Below are positions 32,936 to 42,569 of a stretch of 64,000 nt of DNA, one piece after another. The notes under the pieces were generated by a model. The model was not told the DNA's origin. It ran no database searches and was given only the letters and a program-made list of their open reading frames with translations. This DNA is from Lycorma delicatula (taxonomy: Eukaryota; Arthropoda; Insecta; Hemiptera; Fulgoridae): NCBI RefSeq assembly GCF_047948215.1, contig NC_134460.1:129681324-129745323 (forward strand). The letters run 5' to 3'. Within the stretch, counting starts at the first letter, position 1, and every line of letters begins with the position of its first letter. The position numbers and the translations under genes are program-made.

Positions 32936-34540
32936 TATTTCTTTCTTCAATTGCCTCCACAGAAAAGCGAATATATCATTATAGCTGGTAGAAGAGTGGT
33001 TGGTCAGTTAGACCTGCGTATTGGAGAACATTCAATTCCACCAAAACGTACCGTTCGATACGTACGTATAATTACTGATAGATCATTCCGATTCGGTGAC
33101 CATGTACTTGTAGTCTGTGAGCGGGGGGATAGCCCCTTTTCTCATCTCAAGTGGCGCCTCGTGCATCTAAAAGGAGGGTCATTATGTAATCTATAACGTC
33201 TATCATGCTGTATGCTGCCCCGGTATGGTGTACCACTCTACAAATTAACAGTACTCTGGCTAGGCTTCGGAGCCTACATCGCCGATCGTCGCTTGGAATC
33301 ATTTCAGCCTATCGAATAATCTCCTACGACGTTGCCTGCGTGCTAACAGGCGCTCTCTCTATTGAGCTTCCAGTCAAGGAGAGGACATAAAGATACATCG
33401 GGACTTCGGCGACTTTGGCAATTGATATGATTTATAGTATCTGTCAAGAACGGTGGCAGGCCAGTGAAAAGGCTGTCTGGACGAGGGTCTTGGTACCGGA
33501 CCTGCGAGAATGGTGCTCAAAAAAGTGTGGTGACCTTAATTTCTATACCACACAGATGTTCACAGGTCATGGTAACTTTGGTGGTTACCTCCACCGTATA
33601 GGCAGGCGCGAGTCCCCTACTTACATGTACCGTGCAGAACACGACTCCGTCTAGCATACGCTGTTCAAGTACCCTGAACGGGAAGAACAGCGGGCTCGCG
33701 CCGGGATCGCTAGCCTGACACAGCGACTCTCTTGTCATACATAGCAACTACTCCACCTCGCTGGAGTGCGTTCAGTAGTTACTCGGAGTCTGTCCTACGG
33801 GTTAAAAACACTGAGGAGCAGAGGAGAGCTTTTTAAACAGCGGTGTTGAACAGTCCAAGCTGCGAGAGCCGGAATACCTTGGTATGTAGGTTCCGAAGAG
33901 CAGCTGGGGACTCCAAGTAGGAAACTCGAATACATCAGGACCTAACATCTTCAGAGAAGAGTTAAGACCGTAGTTCCGGTGAGGGCACTCTTTCTGAGTA
34001 CTCCTCATTTGAGACAAAGGCATTTCAAAACCATAATTCCGGTGGTGAACGTCCTCCTGGGAATTCCCCACTTGAGGCGAGGCAGAATTAAGACCGAGAC
34101 CCGGTTCCTGTGGTAGGGACTAGGTTTAGTATAGTTGGACCTGGCACCCTGCATCAGAGGTTTAAGGTAGGCATAAATGGAAGATCCGACTGGCAGGCAG
34201 ACCAGTAGAACTAGGGCCAGGGTTCTCGCTTCCGCGAGCTCGGTTAGCTAGTTCAGAGGGTGACGATGTAGGACATATAAGATGTCCGGACGAGGCCTAC
34301 AGCGAAGGCAATAAGCTGAGTTATTAAATCACCGATGCAATGTCTACCAAGGCATTTGCATCGGTGGCATCCCATCGAGGCCAGGCTTATTACTACGAGA
34401 TGTAAAAAGTCAGAGAGCGATAGACGACTCCCGTTAAGCCCAAACAGGGGAAGGAACGGGGGGGAGTGTGGTGACCGGAACACGTCACTAGGCGGGTGGT
34501 GTCTTCCCCTATGGGGTTGGGATGGTGGGCAGACCTATCA
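32936..34540 (+). mobile_element. R1-like non-LTR retrotransposon, 5'-truncated
   Basis: Carries the end of ORF2 (separate entry) followed by a GC-rich 3' untranslated region with ATGTCTACCAAGGCATTTGC, ATCGGTGGCATCCC and GTCACTAGGCGGGTGG. The same 3' blocks occur in minus orientation at 60.37-60.57 kb and 45.94-46.15 kb, defining one family. The exact 3' end is uncertain, since similarity to the other copies ends near CTTCCCCTATGGGGTTGG (about 34502-34520). Confidence 0.8.
32945..33960 (+). pseudogene. R1-like ORF2, C-terminal part after the RT palm
   Basis: The reading starts in the segment downstream of the catalytic palm: QLPPQKSEYIIIAGRRVVG, DLRIGEHSIPPKRTVRYVRI, then FGDHVLVVCER. A frameshift near 33190 continues into IMLYAAPVWCTTLQ, RRSSLGIISAYRIISYDVA and ELPVKERT. 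After a stop come TGHGNFGGYLHRIGRRESPT (about 33564-33623) and HTLFKYPEREEQRARAGI. This order (GEH block, LYAAPVW, AYRTVS-like, GHGxFGxYLxRIGR, HTLFxC-like) is that of R1-clade ORF2 C-termini, where the last blocks form a Cys/His region. YADD and the endonuclease are missing through 5' truncation. Several stops make it dead. Confidence 0.85.
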
Positions 34541-34904
34541 TGCCGGATATAAAGCCGGTAGACGAGGAGGCCCGTTAGAGTATTGGACATTCCCCTTGGT
34601 TCAGTTATACTTAATTGTGGGCCCGGCTCACGGGAAAGAGAGTAAAAATAAAACAGGTATTGAGAACAATAAAATTAAATCGTTAACAAGACAGAACAAG
34701 CAGTTGAGTATAAAAAATAATTGTCACAAGTCATACATGAGAAAAAAAGACAACAAATTAACACTGGTCACATACAAGAAACTAAATCAAAACTTAAAAA
34801 AATTCATAACCAACGAAACAAAGCGATTCATATTACTAAATTAAAATAATTTGTAAATAGCATCAACAAAGTTTCAGTAAAAAAAGAATGATATTCAATG
34901 TACA
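34541..34904. other. Junction of two retrotransposon 3' ends
   Basis: Lies between the R1-like 3' region on the plus strand and the Jockey-like coding end on the minus strand. The GC-rich part (to about 34640, GGGCCCGGCTCACGGG) grades into AT-rich sequence that may be the Jockey 3' untranslated region. A 169-codon plus-strand frame crossing it has no protein-like blocks. Confidence 0.45.
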
Positions 34905-35330
34905 ATTGCTTCGAGATCCAATACAAGAAGCCTCATTAATCGTCTCATATCTTCACAATTATGCAAAAGATTAACAGACATTTTTTTCGTGCGCGTTAAG
35001 CTTAGGTACATACTTTGAAATTAGCCGGTGGATTCTTCACTAGTAGATGGCATCCTTAGGTAATCGTGGATCTCCTTGTTCTTCGCAAATCATGGCGCCT
35101 CCGACATTTTCCTCAGCATTTTGTTCTAGATGATGTTGATGCTGTTGCTCAATGTACACCAAAGTTGTATCCCGAAGGCCCATACTGGATTTAAAAACGC
35201 CTTGTTCGATAACAATTTGTTATTTAAAGATAACATGGACCTTCTTCCTAGTAACCAGTTCAACCGTCTAAGCTTGATATTTAATTGTTTCATCTTTTCT
35301 CTCACATGATTTTTCCATGTTAGGCAAGAT
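34905..35330 (-). pseudogene. Jockey-like retrotransposon, C-terminal RT fragment
   Basis: On the minus strand from 35320 downward the frame reads TWKNHVREKMKQLNIKLRRL, NWLLGRRSMLSLNNKLL, NKAFLNPVWAFGIQLWCTLS, then after a stop NKMLRKMSEAP and NKEIHDYLRMPST. The block order TWxxHV, LYWLLGRxSxLSLxNKLLLY, KxILKPIWTYGIQLWG, APWYVSNxxIHxDLxIP is diagnostic of Jockey-clade insect elements downstream of the RT palm. Two in-frame stops (one after SINII, one after SEAP) are visible. A shifted frame below 35000 reads EDMRRLMRLLVLDLEAI, close to the expected C-terminus. The catalytic part is absent. The 3' side lies toward the R1-like element, tail to tail. Confidence 0.87.
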
Positions 35331-37164
35331 TATTTTATTTATTTCGATAATTAACTAACTGTTTTTTATAGCACATAAACATATAAACTGAGTTGACCAG
35401 TCCTAAGAGAGTACTGTATTTTAACTTCAAACATCAACTTACATCAATATAACGGAAAAATTCAAAAACCATTAAAAATAGCTACAAATTTAAGTAGATT
35501 TAAACCCGGATACTTCAGCTCCATAGATCTGTTATAAGCAATTTATTAACATTAACTCAAATAAAACGTTTTTTATGCGATTTATTTATTTTTTTAATAA
35601 GTTTTAACATTTTATTTCACGGGTATTTAAAAAACAACATATTTACACACGATGTATCACATGAAAATTCAACATACTTTTGTAAAAAAACTAATCACGT
35701 AGATAGAAATCGACTAAATAATTTCGAAAAAAATAAAACTGATTATTGCATTGTAAAAGATATAAATTTCTATTTAAAATATAGTTTTATTAATTATTTT
35801 AAAGTAAATCTAAATTTACCAGCATAAAGATCATATCTGCTTCCAATAAATATTAAATCAATCATATATGGACAAAAAAACTCCTTCTCTTTTTTAACTT
35901 ATAGTAAATTAAATTAAATGAATAGATTAATAAAAAGAACAATCGAATTTATAAGATATAATAGGTCGATTATATAAGAATATTGAAAAGATTATTTCAC
36001 GGTCGATATATCGAATAAATTATTAGTTAAACAGCATTACCATTTATTTACTCATCCAGTATTATTAAATAAGAGACGAGTGAACTCGATTGGTTGTTGA
36101 CCTTTATTGTTTATTTGTAAGTTATAATTCGTGATACAGACCAGTGGTTAAGAACTTAATTGAATAGTTCTTGTACTACACTTTTATTTTTTTCTAAATC
36201 ACTGAAAATTGTTACTTAAAATAAAATAATTTCTGCATAAAATTTTATACGAAACAATACCATTGCTTTTATGTTTTATCATATACATCTTTCTCTAATA
36301 AAAATTATATTTGAAAATGATTATATTTAAGTATATATTTAAAAAATAATCGTAAATTAATTACTGAAAATTTCTCATTAATTACTGAAAATACAGAATA
36401 TGTTTTTATTTTTATTAATATATGTTCATACCGACCCACTGAATAACTAATTACGACAGATTCAGCATTACCAATGAAACCAGATACCCAATATCTTTAG
36501 GTTATAGATATATGTTAAACAAAAAACAAATAACTCACAAATATTATAAAATAGGATTACAGCACTTTAATTAAGATGATTATATTTGTAATTGTTTAGA
36601 TCATCATGTTTTCCTAGCAATCTTTTCTAAAAATTATGTTGACGTTACAATCGAAACAGTGAAATTAATTTTATGAAAGAAGAGGAAAAAGCCAAACAGT
36701 GGAAAATAAACTAATGCTATTTGGAAATAAGGCTTTACCAATACTAAATAAAATGTTTGAAGATTTTTTTTCTAACTGACATCTATCCAATATAACTCGT
36801 TGGTCATACACCTTTGTGTATGTCCAAAGAGTTTGACGTATTATTAATGAAAATTCAAAAAGTGTTTTTCATTGTTCTGAAATCAATCTTCAAATTATTG
36901 ACTTATAATACGAGATCTTTTATCATCGCATTAATTTTCATATTTTGCGAATTAAAAATTATCATCAAATTCATTTTAATTACTTATTCTATTAATACTC
37001 TCATTACCACTAAGTAATAATTATAATTGAAAATAAATTTAAAAAAATTTAATAGAGTAATAATCATTAATTATAAAAGAAAAAAATATTACAATACTTA
37101 CGAAATACAGTAAAACAAGTTAGCTTAAAATACGAAAACCAAAAGTTAGCTTAAAAGTATCTAA
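35331..37164. other. AT-rich non-coding stretch
   Basis: About 1.8 kb without a gene or recognised repeat. A small mixed segment at 36055-36180 (GAGACGAGTGAACTCGATTG, TTGACCTTTATTGTTTATTTG) stands out slightly. Confidence 0.5.
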
Positions 37165-37466
37165 ATCACTGAAACCAAGGGCCCCTATTGCATGGGGTAC
37201 TCTTGCGGTGAAAGTGCACGAGTAAGGGAAAGGGCACGCGCAATGCATGCCTGGATCCTGGCAGGATAGGAACGGAGACGGGTAGCCCTCCTGAAGAGGG
37301 AGTCGGGACGTCCTTGTGATCCAGAGGCGACCCCGGTGGATGGCCTCTGGCTTGGACCATGCTAGGAGGAGCAGGCTGCTGCCACGACACCCTGAGGCGA
37401 CCGAGTTTTATCTGACCGGCGGGAACCTGTTGCCTTGGAGGTGTTTAAAAAAATATCACTAAAACC
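37165..37466 (+). mobile_element. Non-LTR retrotransposon 3' end with 12-bp TSD
   Basis: A GC-rich insert of about 278 bp (37177-37454) is flanked by ATCACTGAAACC (37165-37176) and ATCACTAAAACC (37455-37466), one mismatch, with an A-run at its 3' end. Blocks TTGCATGGGGTACTC, ACGGGTAGCCCTCC, TGCCACGACACCCTGAGGCG and GGGAACCTGTTGCC are shared with the insert at 28.5 kb and with the minus-strand element at 10.8-11.4 kb. No coding sequence remains. Confidence 0.82.
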
Positions 37467-38064
37467 TCAAACCCAGATTGGTTACGTCGATCTTGTGAGG
37501 GCAATAAGATTTTATATACTATTATAAATTACGATTATATTTTTTATATAACATTTCCTGACCATCAACTAATAATGATATAAGTTATTAGTACATTACA
37601 AAAATTAAAATGGTGATCGTGTTTTAGATTTTAAGTAAACGTTTTTGTACAACAATTTTGAGCAATTTCTATTTTTATATTTATTTCAATAACCGTCAGT
37701 ACAGTTTTCCTTTTGAACATTATAAACTGTTTAAGAAATTGTAAAATTTTTCTTAAAGGAAATCTTTTATAACTAAATTCTTTACTGTACCCTGAATAAT
37801 CAAAATTTTCCACCTAAGAAATACCAATTCGTAAACCAAGGGTTGAAAAGTTTTTTTTTTATTATTTGTGCTTAATTAATAGTAATGCTTCAAACTTTTA
37901 ATTTAAAAAAGATCTTCTATCTATTGATCTAAATTTTATTATTGTGTATTTATGTATACTCAGTTACAGTGTAACAGCACAGTGACATATGATGTCAACA
38001 GTACTCTGCAGAGATTCCAAGGCGTCTGTGCGCAGTCTGACATGTAAGTATAAATATACCAATA
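37467..38064. other. AT-rich non-coding stretch
   Basis: No gene recognised. Mixed-composition sequence at 37975-38045 precedes the SINE2 copy. Confidence 0.45.
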
Positions 38065-38450
38065 AATGAGCAGTCTTGAATAGACTCAAGCCGACCACTC
38101 CTGAGACGTGTACTTATATTGGTGGTTTAGAAACTAAACCACCAAAAAGCCGTTCCATGGAGCGAATGGTAGCGTCTCGGCCTTTCATCCGGAGGTCCCG
38201 AGTTCGAATCTCGGTCAAACATGGCATTTTCACATACGCTACAAATCATTCATCTCATCCTTTGAAGCATGCCTAACGGTGTACCCGGAGGTTAAACAAA
38301 AAAATAAAACCACCAAAGAACACCGGTATCCACAGTCCAGCATTCAAATTCATATAAAAGCAACTGCCTTTACAAGGACTCGAACTTAGAACTCTCGACT
38401 TAGAAAATCAGCTGATTTTGCGATGATGAATTTAACCACTGGATACATAG
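38065..38450 (-). repeat. SINE2 copy split by a SINE1 insertion
   Basis: On the minus strand the SINE2 head and core (AAATCAGCTGATTTTC, GAGAGTTCTAAGTTCGAGTC, GTGGATACCGGTGTTC) occupy 38318-38450. The 3' body (TCTCAGGAGTGGTCGGC, AAGACTGCTC) occupies 38065-38146. A SINE1 copy lies between them with a target-site duplication drawn from the SINE2 sequence. The SINE2 3' tail is not recognisable. Confidence 0.85.
38136..38317 (+). repeat. SINE1 copy nested in SINE2, 11-bp TSD
   Basis: SINE1 at 38147-38306 with head TAGCGTCTCGGCCTTTCATC, box B CGAGTTCGAATCTCGG, body ATGGCATTTTCACATACGCT and CCGGAGGTTAAAC and an A-rich tail. It is bounded by identical AAACCACCAAA at 38136-38146 and 38307-38317. The duplicated word is part of the SINE2 consensus, so the insertion order is certain: SINE2 first, then SINE1. 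Confidence 0.93.
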
Positions 38451-38968
38451 AAGAATGTTTGTGTGCCCGATTGTCTTTTATACAAAACTAGTTTTATTCA
38501 GATCGTGATGAAATTTATCCCACTAACAGTTTCAAAAAAGAGGAGAGTTTTTCTACACTTCATTTTGGAAACCCCACCACGACCCACCTTTTCACTCGCT
38601 CGGTTTTAGTGGCGACTCGTAGCTAAAATTAGTGGGGGTGCTGCTCCAGAAATTTTTTTTTCTGGGCTTTTTCACGGCCATGATTAAATTTTTATGTAAA
38701 ATAAAAGAATGAACAAATAGAATAGCTGGAAGCAGGATAATAATCTAATTCTACTCTTTATCACATTCAAGAATATGGTACACATTGTGCTTAAAAACCG
38801 TATTCGGTTTAACCGAATAAATTATAAAATGTCAATATAGATAATATTTTTTAGTATTATAGATAACTTAATAAAATGTCCGCTTAAAAACACCATAGTA
38901 CAACGGTGCTTAATTTAAATTTCTATGTACACAGAAACAAATACACATAATTAGTTTTTACTAGTTAC
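38451..38968. other. Non-coding stretch downstream of a candidate exon
   Basis: Contains a short GC-richer patch (CACTCGCTCGGTTTTAGTGG near 38593) and a palindrome ATTCGGTTTAACCGAAT near 38802. No further exon of the minus-strand candidate gene was recognised here. Confidence 0.45.
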
Positions 38969-39052
38969 CTTCTCTTTCGCCCTTCAAGCGTGTCTTTGGA
39001 CAGATTTGGCAATCGAAGAGCCCTTGCGCTTTCCGTCATCTTCTTGTCACTG
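38969..39052 (-). CDS. Candidate coding exon with start codon, function unknown
   Basis: On the minus strand an acceptor-like pyrimidine tract ending TTGTTTTTTCAG (to 39053) is followed by an 84-bp stretch. It holds an ATG (39037-39039) in a usable context (AAGAAGATGACG) and a donor-like GAGAAG/GTAACT (exon end 38969). The 23 complete codons begin MTESARALRLPNLSKD and end in basic residues. Its composition is far less AT-biased than its surroundings. Upstream lies a CpG-containing, promoter-like segment. No protein family was recognised and no following exon was found, so this may be a real first coding exon, a relic, or chance. It is not repeated elsewhere in the window. Confidence 0.32.
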
Positions 39053-39154
39053 CTGAAAAAACAACTAAATCATTTTCATTTTTTTTCCACGGACTAAACT
39101 AGAAATGGGAACGAACAAAGAACGTTCCACACACATGCGAAGTAAAAAAAAACT

Positions 39155-39260
39155 ACGTTTCACCAGCACGCCAGGGTCGGCACTGCGGGAGCGGCAGTAC
39201 TCTCTCTCCCTCACACCCTTGCGTTCAACTTTCTATGTGCGCATGCGCACAACAACTAAA
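39155..39260 (-). promoter_or_regulatory. Candidate promoter / 5' exon with NRF-1-type palindrome
   Basis: GTGCGCATGCGCAC at 39237-39250 is a perfect 14-bp palindrome matching the NRF-1/Ewg-type consensus YGCGCAYGCGCR, a core-promoter element. Downstream on the minus strand is CpG-containing sequence (CTCCCGCAGTGCCGACCCTG), then a donor-like CTG/GTGAAACG at 39164/39163. Splicing from there to the acceptor at 39053 would remove a 111-bp intron and reach the ATG exon. This is inference from motifs; no start site is fixed. Confidence 0.33.
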
Positions 39261-40141
39261 CAATACACTACTGGAACTGTGAAGCTCACTGTTCCATACA
39301 AAGATTTTTGTATCTTTTTCATAAACTGGTGGATGGTTACTGACATTAAGCTTAAGGATTATATGTTGTACAAGTATGAAGAAAGAAATAAAGAAAAAAG
39401 GACTCATATTAAATGTTATCGATAATATCAAGTAGAAATAAGGGATGCTACAGTTCCACAGTGCCTATACGAGAGCCGCTACTGCACGGTTTAGTCTCTA
39501 ACCAACCTCAAATTTTGCGATTAAGTTAAAAAAATATAGCAAAAAAATAAAGTCGATAATATCGATGATTACTGAAAAATTTATTTTCGAACAGTAAGAC
39601 AATTAGAAATAGAAAAATAATAATATTGGGGAAATAATCATGTTGGAAAAATGGCAAAGAAAGATAAATAATTTTGAAAATTTTACATTGTAACATTTAG
39701 ATTGGAACTTTTAAAGCTGTACCTTTCAAACGTTTAGAAATGTGTTCGAAGAAAAGAAAGTGTAATGGTTAGATAACTCTCGCGGCCAAAAACAAGAAAC
39801 CATCCACGCGTCAGAAACCCCTGAATAACGGGAGTTTCAGGGGTTTCAGGGGTTCGTCTACAGTAGGCTTGCAGTTCCCCAACCTACTTGAATTCGCTAT
39901 AATAATCAGCAAAACACAGGGGCAATAACATTGTACGGCAAACATTAACTTGGAAAATCCATGTTTTTCGCATGGCTAATTATTTCTAGCTTGCTCAATA
40001 GTCGGAACGCCAAATAATTTATCTGTCTGTGCTCCGGATGGAAAAACGAAAAATACAGTGTACTGTCAGCTTTTCAACAAAAGCTTTAAGATAAACAGAT
40101 AGAATGTTAAGATACAACGATAATAGACGGATAGATACAAT
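39261..40141. other. Mixed AT-rich stretch with a short hairpin
   Basis: A hairpin at 39814-39847 has perfect 11-bp arms GAAACCCCTGA/TCAGGGGTTTC, and TTTCAGGGG is tandemly doubled (39835-39852). GAGAGCCGCTACTGCACGG near 39471 is a small GC-rich patch. No gene recognised. Confidence 0.5.
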
Positions 40142-40187
40142 GTTAATAGATGGTATATCGACTGTTGTTGGTATACCATCTATTAAC
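40142..40187. repeat. Perfect 15-bp inverted repeat (hairpin)
   Basis: GTTAATAGATGGTAT at 40142-40156 pairs exactly with ATACCATCTATTAAC at 40173-40187, loop 16 bases. Confidence 0.85.
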
Positions 40188-40444
40188 CCCCACTCCTTCT
40201 TCTTTTATATACACACAAAAACAAAAATATTTTAATAAAGCCTTGTTTATGTGCAAAGCCCGAGTAACGCAGGGTAACTGAGCATTTTTTATATAAATTT
40301 TAAATTAAATTGTAGAAAAATATTTAAAAACAAGGGGAAACAAAATAAAATATTTATTTACTTTATTAGAAGTAACGACTGTTTTTTATTCGCGTAATAA
40401 GAGATAACTTGTGCTATTTACTGAATGCTAAAATTTGTTCAGTT
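40188..40444. other. AT-rich non-coding stretch
   Basis: Nothing recognised. Confidence 0.5.
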
Positions 40445-41110
40445 ACTTTTCGAAATGGTAGTAGAAATAACGAAGAGGGACCACTGAATGCAAAAATAGG
40501 AAGAGAAAAGATTACGAAGGTAGAAGAATTTTGTTATTTTTGGAAGTAGAATTATTAAAGATGGACGAAGCAGGAGCGATATAAAATGCCGAATAACACA
40601 GGCGAAAGGAGCCTTCAGTCAGAAATATAATTTGATTACATCAAAAATTAATTTAAACGTCAGGAAAAGATTTTTGAAGGTATATGTTTGGAGCGTAACT
40701 TTATATGGAAGTGAAACTTGGACGAACGGAGTACCTGAGAAGAAAAGATTAGAGGCTTTTGAAATGTGGTGCTATAGGAGAATGTTAAAAATCAGATGGG
40801 TGGATAAACTGACAAATGAAGAGGTATTGCAGCAAACCGATGAAAGAAGAAGCATTTAGAAAAGTATAGTTAAAAGAAAAGATAGACTTATAGGCCAGAT
40901 ATTAAGGCATCCTGGAATAGGCGCTTTAATATTGGAGGGACAGGTAGAAGGAAAACATTGTGCAGGCAGGCAAAGTTTGGATTATGTAAAACAAATTGTT
41001 AGGGATTTAGAATGCAGGGAGTAAACCGAAATGAAACGATTAGCACTAGATAGCGAATCTTGGAGAGCTGCATCAAACCAGTCAAATGATTGAAGACAAC
41101 AAAAAAAAGT
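40445..41110 (+). pseudogene. RTE/BovB-like retrotransposon, 3' end of RT ORF (copy 2)
   Basis: The same family and same portion as 2884-3604, here on the plus strand. Blocks: SRNNEEGPLNAKIGREKIT, a frameshift at EEFCYF, GRSRSDIKCRITQAK, AFSQKYNLITSKINLNVRKR, KVYVWSVTLYGSETWTNGV, KKRLEAFEMWCYRRMLKIRW, TNEEVLQQTDERRSI, then an in-frame stop (40857-40859). After it come KRKDRLIGQILRHPGIGAL and AGRQSLDYVKQIVRDLEC. It ends with TCAAATGATTGAAGACAAC and an A-run. The RT palm is missing, and stops and a frameshift make it inactive. It begins at nearly the same point of the protein as the other copy. Confidence 0.87.
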
Positions 41111-41743
41111 TATCGAATTTAAACTGTTTTAAATAAAAAGGTATTAAATAAATTAACAATTTTGATTGGTTCTTCATGATTCAAGTAGAATCAAGTCTTA
41201 AAAATACTTTAGTTGCAATCATTTTTGAATTTCAATCTCAGAAAAATCACAATCCCTTACTCTTGCTATCAGAAACATAGTACTAAAAAGTTCTACCCTC
41301 TCTCTAAACCATTGAGCGTCAACCTATAGAACTGACAATCATTCTCCTTTCACGCGGATCAACCCCTTCCATATATATACTCTCTATTTCTCCTACACCC
41401 TTGAATTTAAAATCCACTCTAAAAATAAACATTAATTCTCATACAGCTCAAAATCTCATATACTTTGATCGTTCACTTATATCAAAAAACATATATTGAA
41501 AATACACATACGTACATACAACCAGGAACATAGCGTAGATCCATCCGGCAGTATTGCAAATCAAATCTTACTGAGAAGGTCTTTATTATGGTAATATTTT
41601 TCATTTTATCATCAACAGTAATATAAAAAAAAAAAAAACATATAATAAAAATACATTATTTATAAGAATACTTTTATCAAAATACATTATTTAACAAAAA
41701 AAAAAATAATTAAAAGATGAGATTTTAATAATATTTTAGAAGT
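41111..41743. other. AT-rich non-coding stretch
   Basis: No gene recognised. A C-rich part around 41330-41410 may relate to the C-rich dispersed repeats elsewhere, but this is not established. Confidence 0.45.
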
Positions 41744-42569
41744 GTATATCGGGTGATATTTAAGTATGGAAACAAATTTACTGCCTACTAAGAGGTATTT
41801 GAGGCAGAAAGAAATAGAGTTCTACATAGTTGAACAAAATCTCCATGATGGTAGGTTTTTAATTTTACCCCGCCATCTTGGATCCTCCATATTGAATCGT
41901 TATTTTAATAGGAAGGTTGACTTAGAGCACATAATATTGATTTAAAATTTTAAAAGACAAACAATGATGAAACCTGTTTTTCTGTTAATGCCTTCATTAT
42001 CGAATTATAAGCATTCAAAGTTGCAATGAAGGAAAAATTGTGTGAGCAATAAAACGAAGTAAAACGTGCTGCATGAACATGAATTTTATTCCATTTTACA
42101 TTAGTAATAACAGTGGTGTAATATTAATGATAATAATAAACTATAATTAATAATTAACAACAAATTAAACGGCTATATTAACTGACATAAATTACTTTAA
42201 ATATAGCAATATTTGTTTAGAAATTTTAAATATGTTTTCGATCGTAAATCACTAATAAAATAAATTTTGAAACCGTGTGCTTTCAAAATTTCAAAAAGAG
42301 GTAAAACGCGCTGCATTAAAAACGTTATTTAATTTACATTCATAATGCATACAACGAACTTAAAGCAGTGATATAATATAGATAATAATAAACAACAACA
42401 AACAAATATTTTGTGTTGTTCATTGTTGTTAAACAATAATTAACAATACAACAAAACTTAAACAGCAATATCAACTGATATTACTTACTTTAAATATATA
42501 AAAATATTTTTTTAAATAAATGTTTTGGATTCTAAATTACTAATGAAATAAATTTTAAAGTATATCACT

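Noticed and set aside
34335..34844. 169-codon plus-strand open frame, the longest in the window
   Set aside because: It spans the GC-rich R1-like 3' region and an AT-rich junction. The composition of its codons changes abruptly with the DNA, and it has no recognisable protein block.
35500..35535. Possible SINE1 head (TTTAAACCCGGATACTTCAG on the plus strand)
   Set aside because: Only a box-B-like word is recognisable and neighbouring family landmarks are absent.
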